64,000 bases of DNA. It comes from Cyclospora cayetanensis (taxonomy: Eukaryota; Apicomplexa; Conoidasida; Eucoccidiorida; Eimeriidae). Location: assembly GCF_002999335.1 (NCBI RefSeq), contig NW_020312181.1, positions 186,001 to 250,000 of the forward strand, given 5' to 3'. Of the stretch, positions 1 to 10,877 are shown one piece after another (the stretch's first letter is position 1; each line of letters begins with the position of its first letter). Made by a program: the position numbers and the translations under genes. The notes below the pieces were generated by a model. That model was not told the origin of the DNA. It worked only from the letters and a program-made list of their open reading frames with translations, and searched no databases.

Positions 1-164
1 TTGTACAAACACCTAAGGCCCCACGGAAAACACTTAATAGTACATGGCTCCACGGACCCCCTGTTGTGCTCGTTCAGGGGACTATTGTGCTACCAACAGC
101 AAGTTAGATTGAGCACTAAATGCAGGAAAATGTTGTGCTGTGTGTGCGGCCGATTGTGTCGTAG

Positions 165-2054
165 CGGTCTCTTGTGATAGATCCACTTCGCCGCATGACA
201 CCACAGGAAGCAACACAGCATCCTTTTATCACCGCTCATGGAGGACTGCGGGGAACGGAGGCCGCCGAAATTCTCAAGAAGACTCGAAGTGCCTGGCAGG
301 ACCGCGCATTGCAGCGGGTCCTGGCTGACATGGAAGCGCAAAAAGAGGAGCTGTTGCTTCTAATTCAGCAACAGCAAGGGAAGGAAAAGGACCTACCGAA
401 TGCAAGAGTGACGAGCTCCCCACATTCTGCATTGCATGAGCCTCCTCGTTTACTGAGTGCACCAACATGGGGGGAACCCTCATATGGACCTTGGGCCCCA
501 TCAACTGGGCCATCTTCGTATCACTCATCGCAGTTGCGGGCATCCCAAGCAACAGCAACGGTGGCGGCAGCGACAGCTGTCGCTGCTGCTGCGTATACTA
601 CATCCTCATTCTCATGGGATATCCCTACGCCCCTGTCCTCAGGGGGAGCCCCGCTGAGGCCCCCCGCTCCATGTAAAAGCCTCACGAAACCGCGTGATGT
701 GGCTGCCTTGGTGTTGCAGCAACCGAGGGAGGAGCCTTTAGTTGAGCTTTTCCTTGAGTGGCCACCAGCATTTTCCGGTGGTGTGTTCTGCAGCCGAAGT
801 TGCATGTGTCGTAGGCCTTCAGTAGGAGTGGCCGCCCCTTCAGTGGCCCCTATGGGTGTGGCCTCTCCAGTGGTGGGGTATAACAAGCCGAGTTTGCACT
901 ACAGTCCCGAGTTTTTCCCCATCTCGTCGCTTGGTGGGGCTCTTACGCCTCGCAGTTTGTTTGGTGGTATACACCTGTTCAATGGAAGCAACCTCCCGTC
1001 AACGCATCACCTGCTAGGACCAGCACCGGAGCTCGCTCTGCAGCAGCAGCAAATACAGCAGCGACATCGCCTGCAGATGAAGCAGCAACTGCACCAGCAG
1101 GAGCACTTGCGACGACAGCATCTGCTGCTGCATTGTAATAAGTCCCTTCAACAGATCACTTCGTTATCTTCGCAGCAGCTGCTCCAAGTACACCCAGCTG
1201 CTTGCTGCTACTGCTTCAGGTACAGGTGCACCAGCTGTGTCTAGTGTTCATGGGGACATCTGTCGACCTCAGAGGAGGGTCAGCAGGAAAGCATGGTCAC
1301 ACCAGCAGGAGCAGCAGCAGAAGCAGCTCTTGGCCACAAGGCAGCTTGCCCATTTACAGCAGAACCCTGTAGGCCTAGGAGACTTCGGGCACCGTAGGGG
1401 AAGTAGAACCAGGCCCAGTGTCTCTTTATCAATACGGTGCCTCTTGCAGGATATGGGGTAATCTATGACGCCACCCCGTTCACAAAGTAATGGCAGACAG
1501 GGCATAGGTGATGCAAGGCGGTTGTCCTGGGTGGTAAGACACGGGAATTATTATCGTGGATTTGGGCCCACCACTACGCAACAGCAGCGACATGATCAAC
1601 CGGAATCGCATGAGCAGTTTCTATTTGGTGGTTTTAATAGGTAGCTGCATCTTGCATGTGCCCCTTCGGGTAAACAAAGATCTCATGGACTGGAGGATTC
1701 CCTCAGGAGAGGGCCAATCGCGCACTATACGCGCGTTCTAAGAGACCCATTCATCTGCTTTTAGATGCAATCTGATCAAGAGAGATGGATCACCAGTAAT
1801 TGTGGCCTCACCAACAAGGCATCATCACTAGGGGGGCCATGCCGGCCGGCAGGTGGCCAGCTCACTGAAGCTATAAGCGAAATAACCGTCTTTTTCCAGG
1901 ACCACCGAATGCTCCTGTCGGGAAAGTTTTCCGAGCTCAGAGGCCCGCAAAGAGTGGCTTCAGACGGCAGATAGAGACTGCTGAGCAGAACCTAGACTTT
2001 CAGTGGACTTGGACGTGGGGGAAAACACAATTGCTGGATTTTGTGCTGCATTAG
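165..2054 (+). CDS. DYRK/YAK1-like protein kinase, C-terminal part (5' end outside window)
   Basis: Only the end of the kinase is present. The exon opens after an acceptor ending at 164 and reads DPLRRMTPQEATQHPFI. This is the subdomain XI signature of CMGC kinases, closest in feel to YAK1-type DYRKs (NPxxRxTPQQAxxHPFI). A charged helix follows (RVLADMEAQKEELLLLIQQQ), then about 280 residues of low-complexity Ala/Ser/Pro and Gln-rich tail. The first open frame stops at 1244. Coding-like text continues to about 1627 (RHDQPESHEQFLFG). A clean last exon at 1900-2054 follows a strong tttttccag acceptor and ends in DFVLH-stop. The frame changes several times between about 1000 and 1500, so the middle is uncertain: small introns or base errors. 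YAK1/DYRK kinases phosphorylate Ser/Thr after tyrosine autophosphorylation; the catalytic lobe is not visible here. Confidence 0.6.
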
Positions 2055-2429
2055 GGTCTTGGATTTGCATGATAGTGCAGCACTGATTTACTGCTCTTGT
2101 AACCCCCGAGCAGAGGCATGGCACGGGGCCCGAAGTTGTTTAGAAGGACGTAGGCTAGAGTGCTGAGAGGTTTAGTACAGCGGCGACTATGTGCTGTTTT
2201 TGCGTGTAGCACAGCAAATCTACGGTTCAGTTTTATAGCCTACTCCAACCAAGTAATACTTTGCTTGCTGAACTGTTTTTGCACAGCAGCAGCCTAAGTT
2301 GAGTCACCCCAGCTTTCAAACCGTCAAAAGCATGCGATTTGGGTGAAGGTCGCCAAATCTCCAAAAACCACAAGTCCTTAGCATTCGCCAGCTTTGCCAT
2401 ACCAGTGTATAGAAGCGGACATATTTGAG

Positions 2430-3035
2430 CTAGGCGCTCGAGGTTCTAGGGTTTGACGCTGGGAATGCCCTGGAAGTTACAACGGTTTGCGGTATCAGGC
2501 CCAAATAATCCCCAGAACTGAGGGGCAGGGCCCCCATCAGTTTTGCTTGATGGAGGATGTACAAGCCAAACGCAATGCAGATTGCGGAATACAGGCACTT
2601 GTATGCCCAGACATACTTCAGTTCCTTTATATCAGAGAAGGGCCTGAACTGCGCCGACACCCCAAGAAGTGTCCTGATGCACGAATGGAACGCATACACC
2701 AAAATGAGCACCCCGAAGATCCCGCTGCCCCCGCCCATGTATAGCATAAGCAAGTTCATTGCAAAAGCCTTTCCTGGGGCGATCGCACTGTCCCACAGCT
2801 TCCGCTGCAGCAGTGCGACCGTCTCGGGGGTGGGGGGGGGACCGCTTTGTTCTTTTATTAATGCTGGATCTGCTGCTGCTTGCTGCTGTTGCTCTCGAAG
2901 GGATGAGAGGTACTCTATCTCCTTCTCTATCCCATCTGCGAGAAACTCAAACCCTGGGGGAGAATCAACTCCGTCGGAAGACCCCAAGGTAGGGCCTGAG
3001 ACAGTGAAATCCCAGCACCGTGGTGGGGAGGGCAT
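2430..3035 (-). CDS. EMC4: ER membrane protein complex subunit 4
   Basis: A single-exon protein of 201 residues, close to the roughly 180 residues usual for the family. The N-terminus (CWDFTVSG) matches the short conserved lead of EMC4. The core (KLWDSAIAPGKAFAMNLLML, then YMGGGSGIFGVLILVY) is the family hallmark, like the KxWDxAxxPxKxxxMNxFMxYMxG stretch in animals and yeast. Two hydrophobic segments are visible, at about residues 91-115 and 143-165. A closing loop (MGALPLSSGDYLGL) corresponds to the MGLLPTxxSDWL motif. EMC4 is part of the EMC insertase that places tail-anchored and multipass proteins into the ER membrane. A Gln/Ala run near residues 48-55 is a lineage-type insertion. The start was chosen because the conserved N-terminus follows immediately. 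The gene is convergent with the kinase gene, about 375 bp away. Confidence 0.88.
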   Translation of the reverse strand: MPSPPRCWDFTVSGPTLGSSDGVDSPPGFEFLADGIEKEIEYLSSLREQQQQAAADPALIKEQSGPPPTPETVALLQRKLWDSAIAPGKAFAMNLLMLYMGGGSGIFGVLILVYAFHSCIRTLLGVSAQFRPFSDIKELKYVWAYKCLYSAICIAFGLYILHQAKLMGALPLSSGDYLGLIPQTVVTSRAFPASNPRTSSA

Positions 3036-5010
3036 TGTGGCAGAGTGGAGGCAGAAACGACCTAACTAAAGAGAGTGCGCCAAGACACTGCTGAGGGGAG
3101 GGAAACGCGAGGGAAAAGACTGAAGTGGCAAGTCAAAAACTGCATGTGTATACGGGCGGCAACACACATGCTAGGGAAAAGAAAGCAAGGCGCTCTCTCC
3201 ACACTCCATGAAGAACACAGCAATTACTGCTAGCACGCTCAGGCGCAAAGCAAACTTCGACCCAGTATTTTGTGCTCACGACCTAGGTTGTGCGTCAACA
3301 GCGCGACGGCCTGGTGGAACACGTGCGCCTGCAGCTCAAGGTCCTGTGCCACCGTAGCCGCGACCAGCAGACGACTATGATCCCCTATGGTTGACTCTCG
3401 AATATAGAGAAATGAAGTTTCAATGAAATAACAATTTAGTGACGGAAGTCCCATCCGGAGCGAGGCCACCCTTAAAGGCGTTGGGGGCTGCATGCTACAG
3501 GGTTCGTGGCTTTTTGTAAGGAAAAAGGGAGCTCGAAACGGCTTCTTATTTGTTCTGTAAGAACTTTCACAGCTCTTTAAATACTGAGTAGTGGAGCGAT
3601 GTGCGGATGCCACTATTTACTTTAAGCTGCAGTGCTCCTGTGTTCTTACGTCTCTGGGGTGTCTTCAGTTATGCAAGCTGCGCAACCAACTGGGCACCAC
3701 CGATGCTTCCCACCTACTTAATAGACTCACACCGACCAATGCATAGCTCCTGCAAAGGTCCTCTAGTGCAAACGGGGTAAAGGGGAGGATCTCAAGGTCA
3801 CTTGTAACCACTGGGGACATTAGGTAAAATAAACGGGCTTAATACTTTGGAGGGATGACCAACATGCCGCCGAAGAGGTAGCCAGAGTCATGTTTAACGT
3901 GTTCGCTACTGAGGACTAAACTTATCTAGCTCGCCTGCTTTACCCCAACGGCTTTTGATGCCAGCACAAGGAGACCGATACTTTTGAAGAAAAACCCAAT
4001 TGTGTTTCCAGTCAAGCAGGCCTCTGCGTACAGCTACCAGTCCTGACAGAAATCAAGCTACAAATAGCAAAGGCAAAACCTTAGTCCAGTTTGCTGCACT
4101 GCGGTTCCATTATCGGTGTACCCAGGGCAACACACAGTATGCCTTTGCTGCCGGTTACTCTTGCACACAAGAATTTCAGATGCAGCAAAGGCACTAGACT
4201 TTGTGTGAGCACCGCGAATTCTGTGTTTCGCCACTAACCCATAACAAAGGTTGCAGCGTAGCTGGCATTCTGGAAGTATGATTGGCGAGATTCCTGGCTA
4301 GCTAGGGTTTTACGACTTCCAGATCACTTAATCAGCTGATGGCCCTTAGGTGTGTTTGCAATCCACATGTACTTCTTGGTGACAGCACTAGCCCCGCCTT
4401 CAGAGGCTAGCTCTCGCCGCAATTCCCTTTACAAAGCTTGCGTGTGCCGTGGTAGTCCGAATATAGAAGGCCCGAAACTGCTTGCTATGTTCTAGGGGCT
4501 TCTGGACCTTTCTGTTAGAAAACGCTTATGTATCTGCTGCTTCTGCATGTTACTCAAAGAGATCCATTGACGACCGTGGTGTATCGAATCCAACGTATTT
4601 CCGCCTGATCTCTCTCATGGAGTATCAGCATGCCTAGTCCATGCAGTCCACCAGCATACGTGTCATTCACAACCTTTGGCCCACTGAGAAGCGATGGATC
4701 CTCCACTGTCTTCCCTATGCCGGCATGTTCCTGGCAGCAGTAGCTGCAGCGTTTGATCCAGTCAAGAGCGGAGATCAGAGGAGAAGGTCCATTGCAGCCA
4801 TGAGGAAAGCGCCAGCTCCCGCAAAATCAAATGCAGTGAGACGGATGGCAATCAGCAAGCTATATATTATCTAGCAGCTACGCTAGCTATCTGATAAGTA
4901 TAGTCGCTGGCATCATAGCAAATAAGCTTAGACTTTGATACGTGATGACAGACTGAGCCACCTCGCTGATATATGTGGCCCACACTTTTTGCTTTGACAA
5001 GTCCGTTTGT
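3036..5010. other. Intergenic stretch, one weak exon candidate
   Basis: About 2 kb between EMC4 and the 3' end of the TTC12-like gene. The only stretch with any coding character is on the minus strand at about 3239-3430. It reads STIGDHSRLLVAATVAQDLE and continues to a stop at 3239 without low-complexity. I do not recognise it, and no partner exon was found upstream. The rest has frequent stops in all frames and no trinucleotide-repeat coding signature. Confidence 0.5.
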
Positions 5011-8000
5011 TCACCTAGAGAATCTATTGCTACGTTGCGCGCTGTTCATGACCTTACTAATGAGGGGTTGCCGCCACAAAAGGTTTTTATAAATTTCGGA
5101 GTTTTGCACTGCTGTTGCGATACAGATGGCTGCGTTTCGTTGAACCTGCGGCTGTTGCTCGAAGTCCAGTGCCTGTGCTGCTGCTTGAAGTAGCGGCAGC
5201 AGCATGTCACTCGATTGTTGGTCGTACTGCTTCTGATCTGAGTTGAGCTGCATGCGCAAAAGGCTTGTGCTAAGCACCATGGCATTACCAAGGGCGCTAA
5301 ATACATCTCCTGGTACTGGTTGTTCGACTGCATCTTGTACCGTTGGCGCTGGCTTTACTGACCGCCACCCTTCCGAGATTAACAGCTCCAGCAGCCGCTG
5401 CAAGAGTGATACTAAGTCTTTGAGAAGCACCTGCTGTGCAAACAGCGCAGAGTCCTGTTTGAAGGGTGCTGCTACTGTTGTTGTTTTGCTTTCTGCTGCT
5501 GCCCGCTGTAGCAGCTGCTGGTGCTGAGCAGACACCGAAAGTGCCCGAACTGCAGCGGCCGCTGCAGCATTCCAGCAGCCGCGGCCAACAGCGTCCTTCA
5601 AAGTCAGTACTGCAGCTGATTCTATTTGAAGAATGGCTGTAGGGGTGTCAACTGCCGTCGCGGCTGGAGCTGATGTTTGTGGTTGCTGCTGCAGAATACG
5701 CGCAGCGATAGAGAGGGAACGTGCCAGCAGCTGTTCAGCTGCTGTCGCAGCATCTGCATCGCACTCCAAGCTCGTTTCTGCTGTGAGTGATAGTGCTGCT
5801 GTTGCTGAGACGGCTACAGCAGTGGTCGATGCGACCTCCAAGAGGGAGAAGGCTTTCAGGAGTGCCCTAGCAGAGGCCGCACTATTGGCAGCAAGGGACG
5901 CTTGTGATGCTGCAGCTGCTGAGGTTGCTGCAGTAGCGTCAGTCGTGACATTGAGAAGGAGTCCAAAAAATTGGTTTAACAGCAGCAGCCGGTAGTGGCC
6001 AGGGGTCATTAACTGCAGCAGGAGCCTCGAAGCAGGTAGTTCGGTGTCAGCAAGCACAGTTTCCTGCTGCGAATCCTCGCCGCCCTTCTTAGTACGACTG
6101 CTGTCACTAACAAAGCTGCTGCTTAACGGGCTGGTGAGCACGCGCAGTAGCAGCGTAAGCTGATCTGTCGCTGGCTTGCTACTGCATATCTCTTGCCGTA
6201 TCTTGGGGTGTTTGGTAAGGTTCAGCAGCACATCCAGCTTACTGCTCACTGCGTGCATTGCTGCTACTGACTTGTCTGCTATTCTTAAGGCTAGTTCAGC
6301 TTCTTCTGCCGTAGGAAGCAGCGCAAGCAGTAGAACGGCGTTGCACTGTTGGTCCTGTTGCACCAGGTGTTGGTGCAAGACCCCCCTCATCGCAGCCTCT
6401 AGGGAAAAGTTGCAGAGACACCTGCGGGCCGCTACCAGCAATCGCTGTTTCTGCTTCTCGTTTTGCTGGTACAGCACAGAGTTAGCGCGGCAGCAGATTT
6501 GAGGATGCAAAGCCAAAGCGCACCGCGACCCTTGGCTGCAAACAGAGCCGCCTGTTGTTACCGGCGTGGCTGCTGCTCCCCAGTGAATTATCAATCCCGC
6601 CATTGTGTCATCTGCCGCGGCAACACGCGCCATTTCCTTCCTGATCTTGGAGTGTACGGACAGTTCAGCGAGCAATGACGCAGTCGTGCAAGTAAACTGT
6701 GGATCTTGAAGTAGCAGCAAGAGGTTGTGTGTCACAGGCAGCATGAGGGATTCATAAAGTGCCGGGGGGCTGTTGCTGCTGCACAGCAGCCAGAGCAGCT
6801 TTAGGGCATCTTTGCAGCATGTCGTGCTGTTGCTCGTGCTTTCACATGTTTCCAGCTGCTTAGCTTCTTCTGTAGCATCGGATGTTGCCTCAAGCCCACG
6901 ATTCAGATCCTTCCTTTGCTGGTGCGGTCTTTGCTGCTGGTCGTGCTGCTGCAGCCTTTTCTTCAAGCCCATTGCATACAGCCTAATGTCTTGCAGCGCA
7001 AAGTCGAGAAGGCACCGTGCTGGCCCCCTGGGCATTTGCAGCTGCAGCGGTGCTGCCGCTGATGCTCCAGCACCAGTGGTTGCACAGGGCTCCAGCGTAC
7101 ACAACAAAACGCGTGCCTCGGGAAGCGTTTTGATGCGATGCAATAGGGTGGAGAGAGTAGAAGGTGACAGTTGACGTAACATACAGCCGCATTGCTGCAG
7201 CTCCTGAAACACAGCAGCAAACGCTTTCTCTAATGCTGTCGCTTGGACCGAGCCTCCGGCTGGTTGCGCTGCTGCTGCCCCTGCTGTGCCTTCTGCATTG
7301 CCTGCTTTTGTTCCCGATTGTTCTGTCGTCGTTTGTGAGTTTTCTGCTAGCGTGCTTGCTTTCGAAGCTACTGCTGTTTCGCTTGTTGAGGTAGCGGCTA
7401 CAACAGCAGACGCAGAGCCTTCGTGATCCTGCCAACTTGCACATTGAGGATCCACGGTTTCCTGCTGCTGCCTGTGCTGCTCCGGCTGCTGCTGTTTTGA
7501 CTGTTGCTCATTTTCTATCAATTCCATATTCTTATGCTGCCGCTTTTGCTTTTCGGCCTCTGCTTCCAAGAGAACCTTGAGTTCACTGGCTAAAGCATTT
7601 GCTTCCGTTGGGTTGGGCACTAGCTGCCGCGCCACTTCTGCATCTTCTGCTGCTGCTGATATCTTCAAAAGTTGACGCCTCACAAACGCACGACGTATCA
7701 AGGCCTTGTAACACAAGCCTCTGGATTTGGTGTACCTGTATCAGCAGAAGTAGCAGCAGTCGCAGTGAGGGCGGCATCCACGTGGATATTGCGAGCGAAA
7801 GGGGAAACAGCAGGAAGCAAGCAGAAGCAGGCAGCACATGAGTCGCCAGGGCCGCGAGGAGACACAGCGCTCTTGAATGAAAGAGTGAAGGAACAAACCC
7901 GTTTTCAAATAGCTCGCAGATTTCAAGGATTTTTGATGCCGTAACTTCTGCTTCTTTCCATTTTTCCCTCTTTAGCTCCGCCAGGCAACGATTGTTGAGC

Positions 8001-9382
8001 GCTGGTAGGGAGTCCGGCTTTACTTCTACTGCCGCAGCGAAGGCTTCCTCCGCTAAAAGCCACCGACCAGCTGCAGCATGCACCCGTCCAGCGGCAAGGA
8101 GAGCTGCGGCACGGTGTCGCTGTCCTCCGCGGGCCTTTTCCCTCCGCTTTATGTCTTCCTCCAACTGATGCAGCTCAGGTGTGTCTGGAGGTGCCGTGTG
8201 CTGCAGTAATTGCTGCTGTTGCTGCTGCTTCTCCTCTTCGTCGCTCTCAGGCTCATAATACCGCCACTTCTCATAGTCGGTTGGCTTGATTGCTGCCACT
8301 TTTGCTGAAGCTGGCGTTGAGTGGCGGCGTACAATTGCCTTTGTGCGCTGGAGTTGATGGTGCTTTTGCCGTCGCCACAGCACCCGCTGCTTCTCCTGTT
8401 GTGCCTCAGCCAGAAGACGCTGCAGCACCTCTAGCCTGTTCTTGCGCTCCTGAAGCTCGCCACCGCAGCGATAGCACCGCAGCAGCCGCTGCTGTTGCTG
8501 GTCTTTGTGTGTCTGCTGTTGCTGGTCTTTGTGCGTCTGCTGTTGCTGGTCTTTGTGCATCTGCTGCTGCTCTTGCCGGCACGACTGACCCTCTTGATGC
8601 TCTTTTGTTGCCTTGTACTCAACTCTACAGCGGGGACAGTACCAGTCAAAGTTGGAAGAAGGGAGACCCCATCCCTCCTTCCCGCGGCGTTGTTGCTCCT
8701 GCTGCTGTATCACCCTCTCCTGCACCAACAGCATCCGCAAGAGCGGCGACAAAAAATATGCAAAGAGTATTGCAGCTTTCTTTCTTGCCACAAAAACAGC
8801 ACAGTAGGGATCGAAATGGAAATGCTGGAAAGTGCATGGGTGCTGCGGCATTCAGATAATATAGGTCTCCAACGTACTTCTGCAGCTATCTCTCTGGCTC
8901 GCCTCTGCAGCTGCCGTCGCCGTTCCTCTTGCTGCGTTCGAAGATCTTCCTGCTGCAGCTGCTCAGGGGTTAAGTCGCCCTTAAGAATGGCCTTCACCTG
9001 AAACAAGGGCAGCTCATGACACCACTTTACCGCTGGGCGGGTGCTCATGCAGCAGCAACCCCAACACGAGCGCCTGCGTGTGTGCAGCCGTGCGATCGTC
9101 TAAGAAAGCATGGAAGCGATCAGAAGAAGTGCCGGCGGGATGCATATTATACTAGGGGTGGCGGCAATTGCAAGATCTGCAGCACAATACCCGTTCTGCC
9201 ACTTCTTCGGCCCTCTCAAGGAAGTTCTCTGCATCTTCAGTTGTTGCAACGTATTCAGCAGCAGAAAATACTGCGTTTGGATCCTTTGGCGTAGCGGCTA
9301 CTTCCGCTGGGTGTGCTTCTAGATTCGGGGTTGCTGCTGCTGCAGTATCCTTTAGGTGGCTGCTGAGGTTAGTTTCCACCAT
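5011..9382 (-). CDS. TPR and ARM-repeat protein, TTC12-like dynein assembly factor
   Basis: Four exons fit exactly in phase: 9382-9191, 8997-8878, 8719-7899 and 7735-5011, giving 1,285 residues. The N-terminus has an acidic helix (DAENFLERAEEVAE) like the FLKNVDEI opening of TTC12. A DYEKWRYYEPESDEEE motif follows, of the kind that precedes TPRs in RPAP3/SPAG1-type HSP90 co-chaperones. Next come TPR helices (RWLLAEEAFAAAVEVKPDSL, CYKALIRRAFVRRQL), then about 850 residues of helical ARM-like repeats ending RNAAICIATAVQNSEIYKNL. TPR followed by a long ARM tail is the TTC12 layout. TTC12 helps assemble axonemal dynein arms, which fits an organism with flagellated microgametes; LC8 lies in the same window. 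Oddities are a split C4 zinc ribbon and an 8-residue tandem repeat in exon 3. An alternative is another UNC-45-like TPR/ARM co-chaperone. Confidence 0.6.
8473..8675 (-). repeat. Zinc-ribbon-like C4 insertion split by HKDQQQQT tandem repeat
   Basis: Within exon 3 of the TTC12-like gene the protein shows WYCPRCRVEYK, then about 40 residues later LLRCYRCGGEL. This is two CxxC knuckles typical of a zinc ribbon. The linker holds an eight-residue unit, HKDQQQQT, repeated about three times; it corresponds to a 24-bp tandem DNA repeat (about 8490-8565 on the plus strand). The DNA units are nearly identical, so the expansion is recent. Zinc binding is inferred from the cysteine spacing only. Confidence 0.6.
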
Positions 9383-10877
9383 TATCTTAAGCTTAGCCGT
9401 TGAGGTGAGCTTCCATCATATGGTGCTGGTTTGCGGATACTACGGCAGCGCAGCCTCAGAGTCGCGTTTTGGGTGCCCTTGCGTATTTCCCTGTCGGCGA
9501 CAACAGACAGGTGACCCTGTGGAGGCACCAGGTTGAGTGCCCTGATGAGGTCACCCGCCCTACTGCGGCAAGAAAACGGCCAGTAGTTAGTGAGATAAAG
9601 GTAAAATGTCAGGAAATTTCTGTGTACGGACATAGGCAGAGCCAACGTATAGATATGGAGCTATGCGAGAACGTCGAGTCCTTCTGCCTGGCCTACAGGA
9701 TCGGCTGCAGACGCTGTCCTGTGCCTAATGACCTTCTCTCCATAGGCATTTCTCATTTCTGTTCTCAATACAAGCAGACTGTGTGTTTTAGCCCTTCATA
9801 TGTGTTTGCCATGCCGTATTATACCTTCTTCCTCCCTCCTATTGGAACCGGGCCAGGCTCCCGCTGCCGCCTCGTATTAATTTGTGAGTGGTCTAGCTTC
9901 CTGCCATCATTGTTTCCTATTCTTTTCGAGGTTTCTCTCTCGTTCAGAAGGTCCTGAGCGTGAATTTCTGGTTTTTGGTATACGGGTTCGTGCCGTGTGT
10001 CGGCTGTGTCTGTGGTCACGTAGTCCCCCTTGGCCGTGCGCCTGCTCCATGGCTCTGCGCCCCTCTACTGCCCCTCTTCTGGACTTTTCTGCCTTTTCAT
10101 GCCTGCTGTCTCGCCATCAACATCTCTTTGCCTTCCGTAGCTCATGTAGCAATGCACATCTGAACAGTCTCGCATGAGTGATGACCCTGGAAAGGCCACC
10201 TAAAGGCTTTTCTGGAGGACATGATAAGATTTATACCCTTGGCCCGAAAAAAGAGAGCTCTCCACTTGAAAAAATGGCTGCAGTCCTAGCATGGTGCTAC
10301 GACTTCCTAGGGGGCATATGCGCAGTTTACACGACCATTACGTTTCGGAAAGACTTCCCCTTGGCTGTCCCTTATGGCTCTTCCAGCATCGATTACGGAG
10401 GCTCGACTACAAAGCTGATCGCCATGTATTCGAAACTGACTCCTCTCAGGAGAACCCTTAACCCGTAACGCCAAACCTGCAGGGTGCACTCGATGGTCAA
10501 CATACCACCTGTGCCGCCCACTTGGGCTTTAGCTAGTGTAACCGCCCATACGGCCCCAAACAAGGCATAATGCCTTTCAAGGTCTAAACTGTTTGGTTGT
10601 TTAATCCCAAGGTGTGCAGGACGAGATTGAAATCTTGAAACTGCAGCAAATAGATGCCGTTTGTAAATAAGCAATAACATCAAGTGCTGCTGCTGCAGCG
10701 TGAGCTGCTACAAATTCAAACAGCTAGCTCACTCATTACTACTCTGCTGGAAGCCACATTACATTAATGCGGCCGGTCGTGCCGCGTACGCAGTCGTAAA
10801 GAGGACTGGGGATGCCTGTCATAATGCTTATCTGTATTACTCCCTTGGAGACGCCCACTTCCTTTCTAGTTTTACCT
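9383..10877. other. Intergenic region between TTC12-like gene 5' end and MetRS 3' end
   Basis: About 1.5 kb upstream of the TTC12-like start codon and downstream of the MetRS stop. It should hold the TTC12-like promoter and the MetRS 3' UTR. Short open frames exist on both strands but none has a recognisable motif, a splice partner or the repeat-rich coding style of the neighbours. No gene is called. Confidence 0.5.

Noticed and set aside
5633..7174. Plus-strand Ala/Cys-rich frames opposite the TTC12-like gene
   Set aside because: Shadows of the ARM-repeat coding exon, with no independent start or splice sites.
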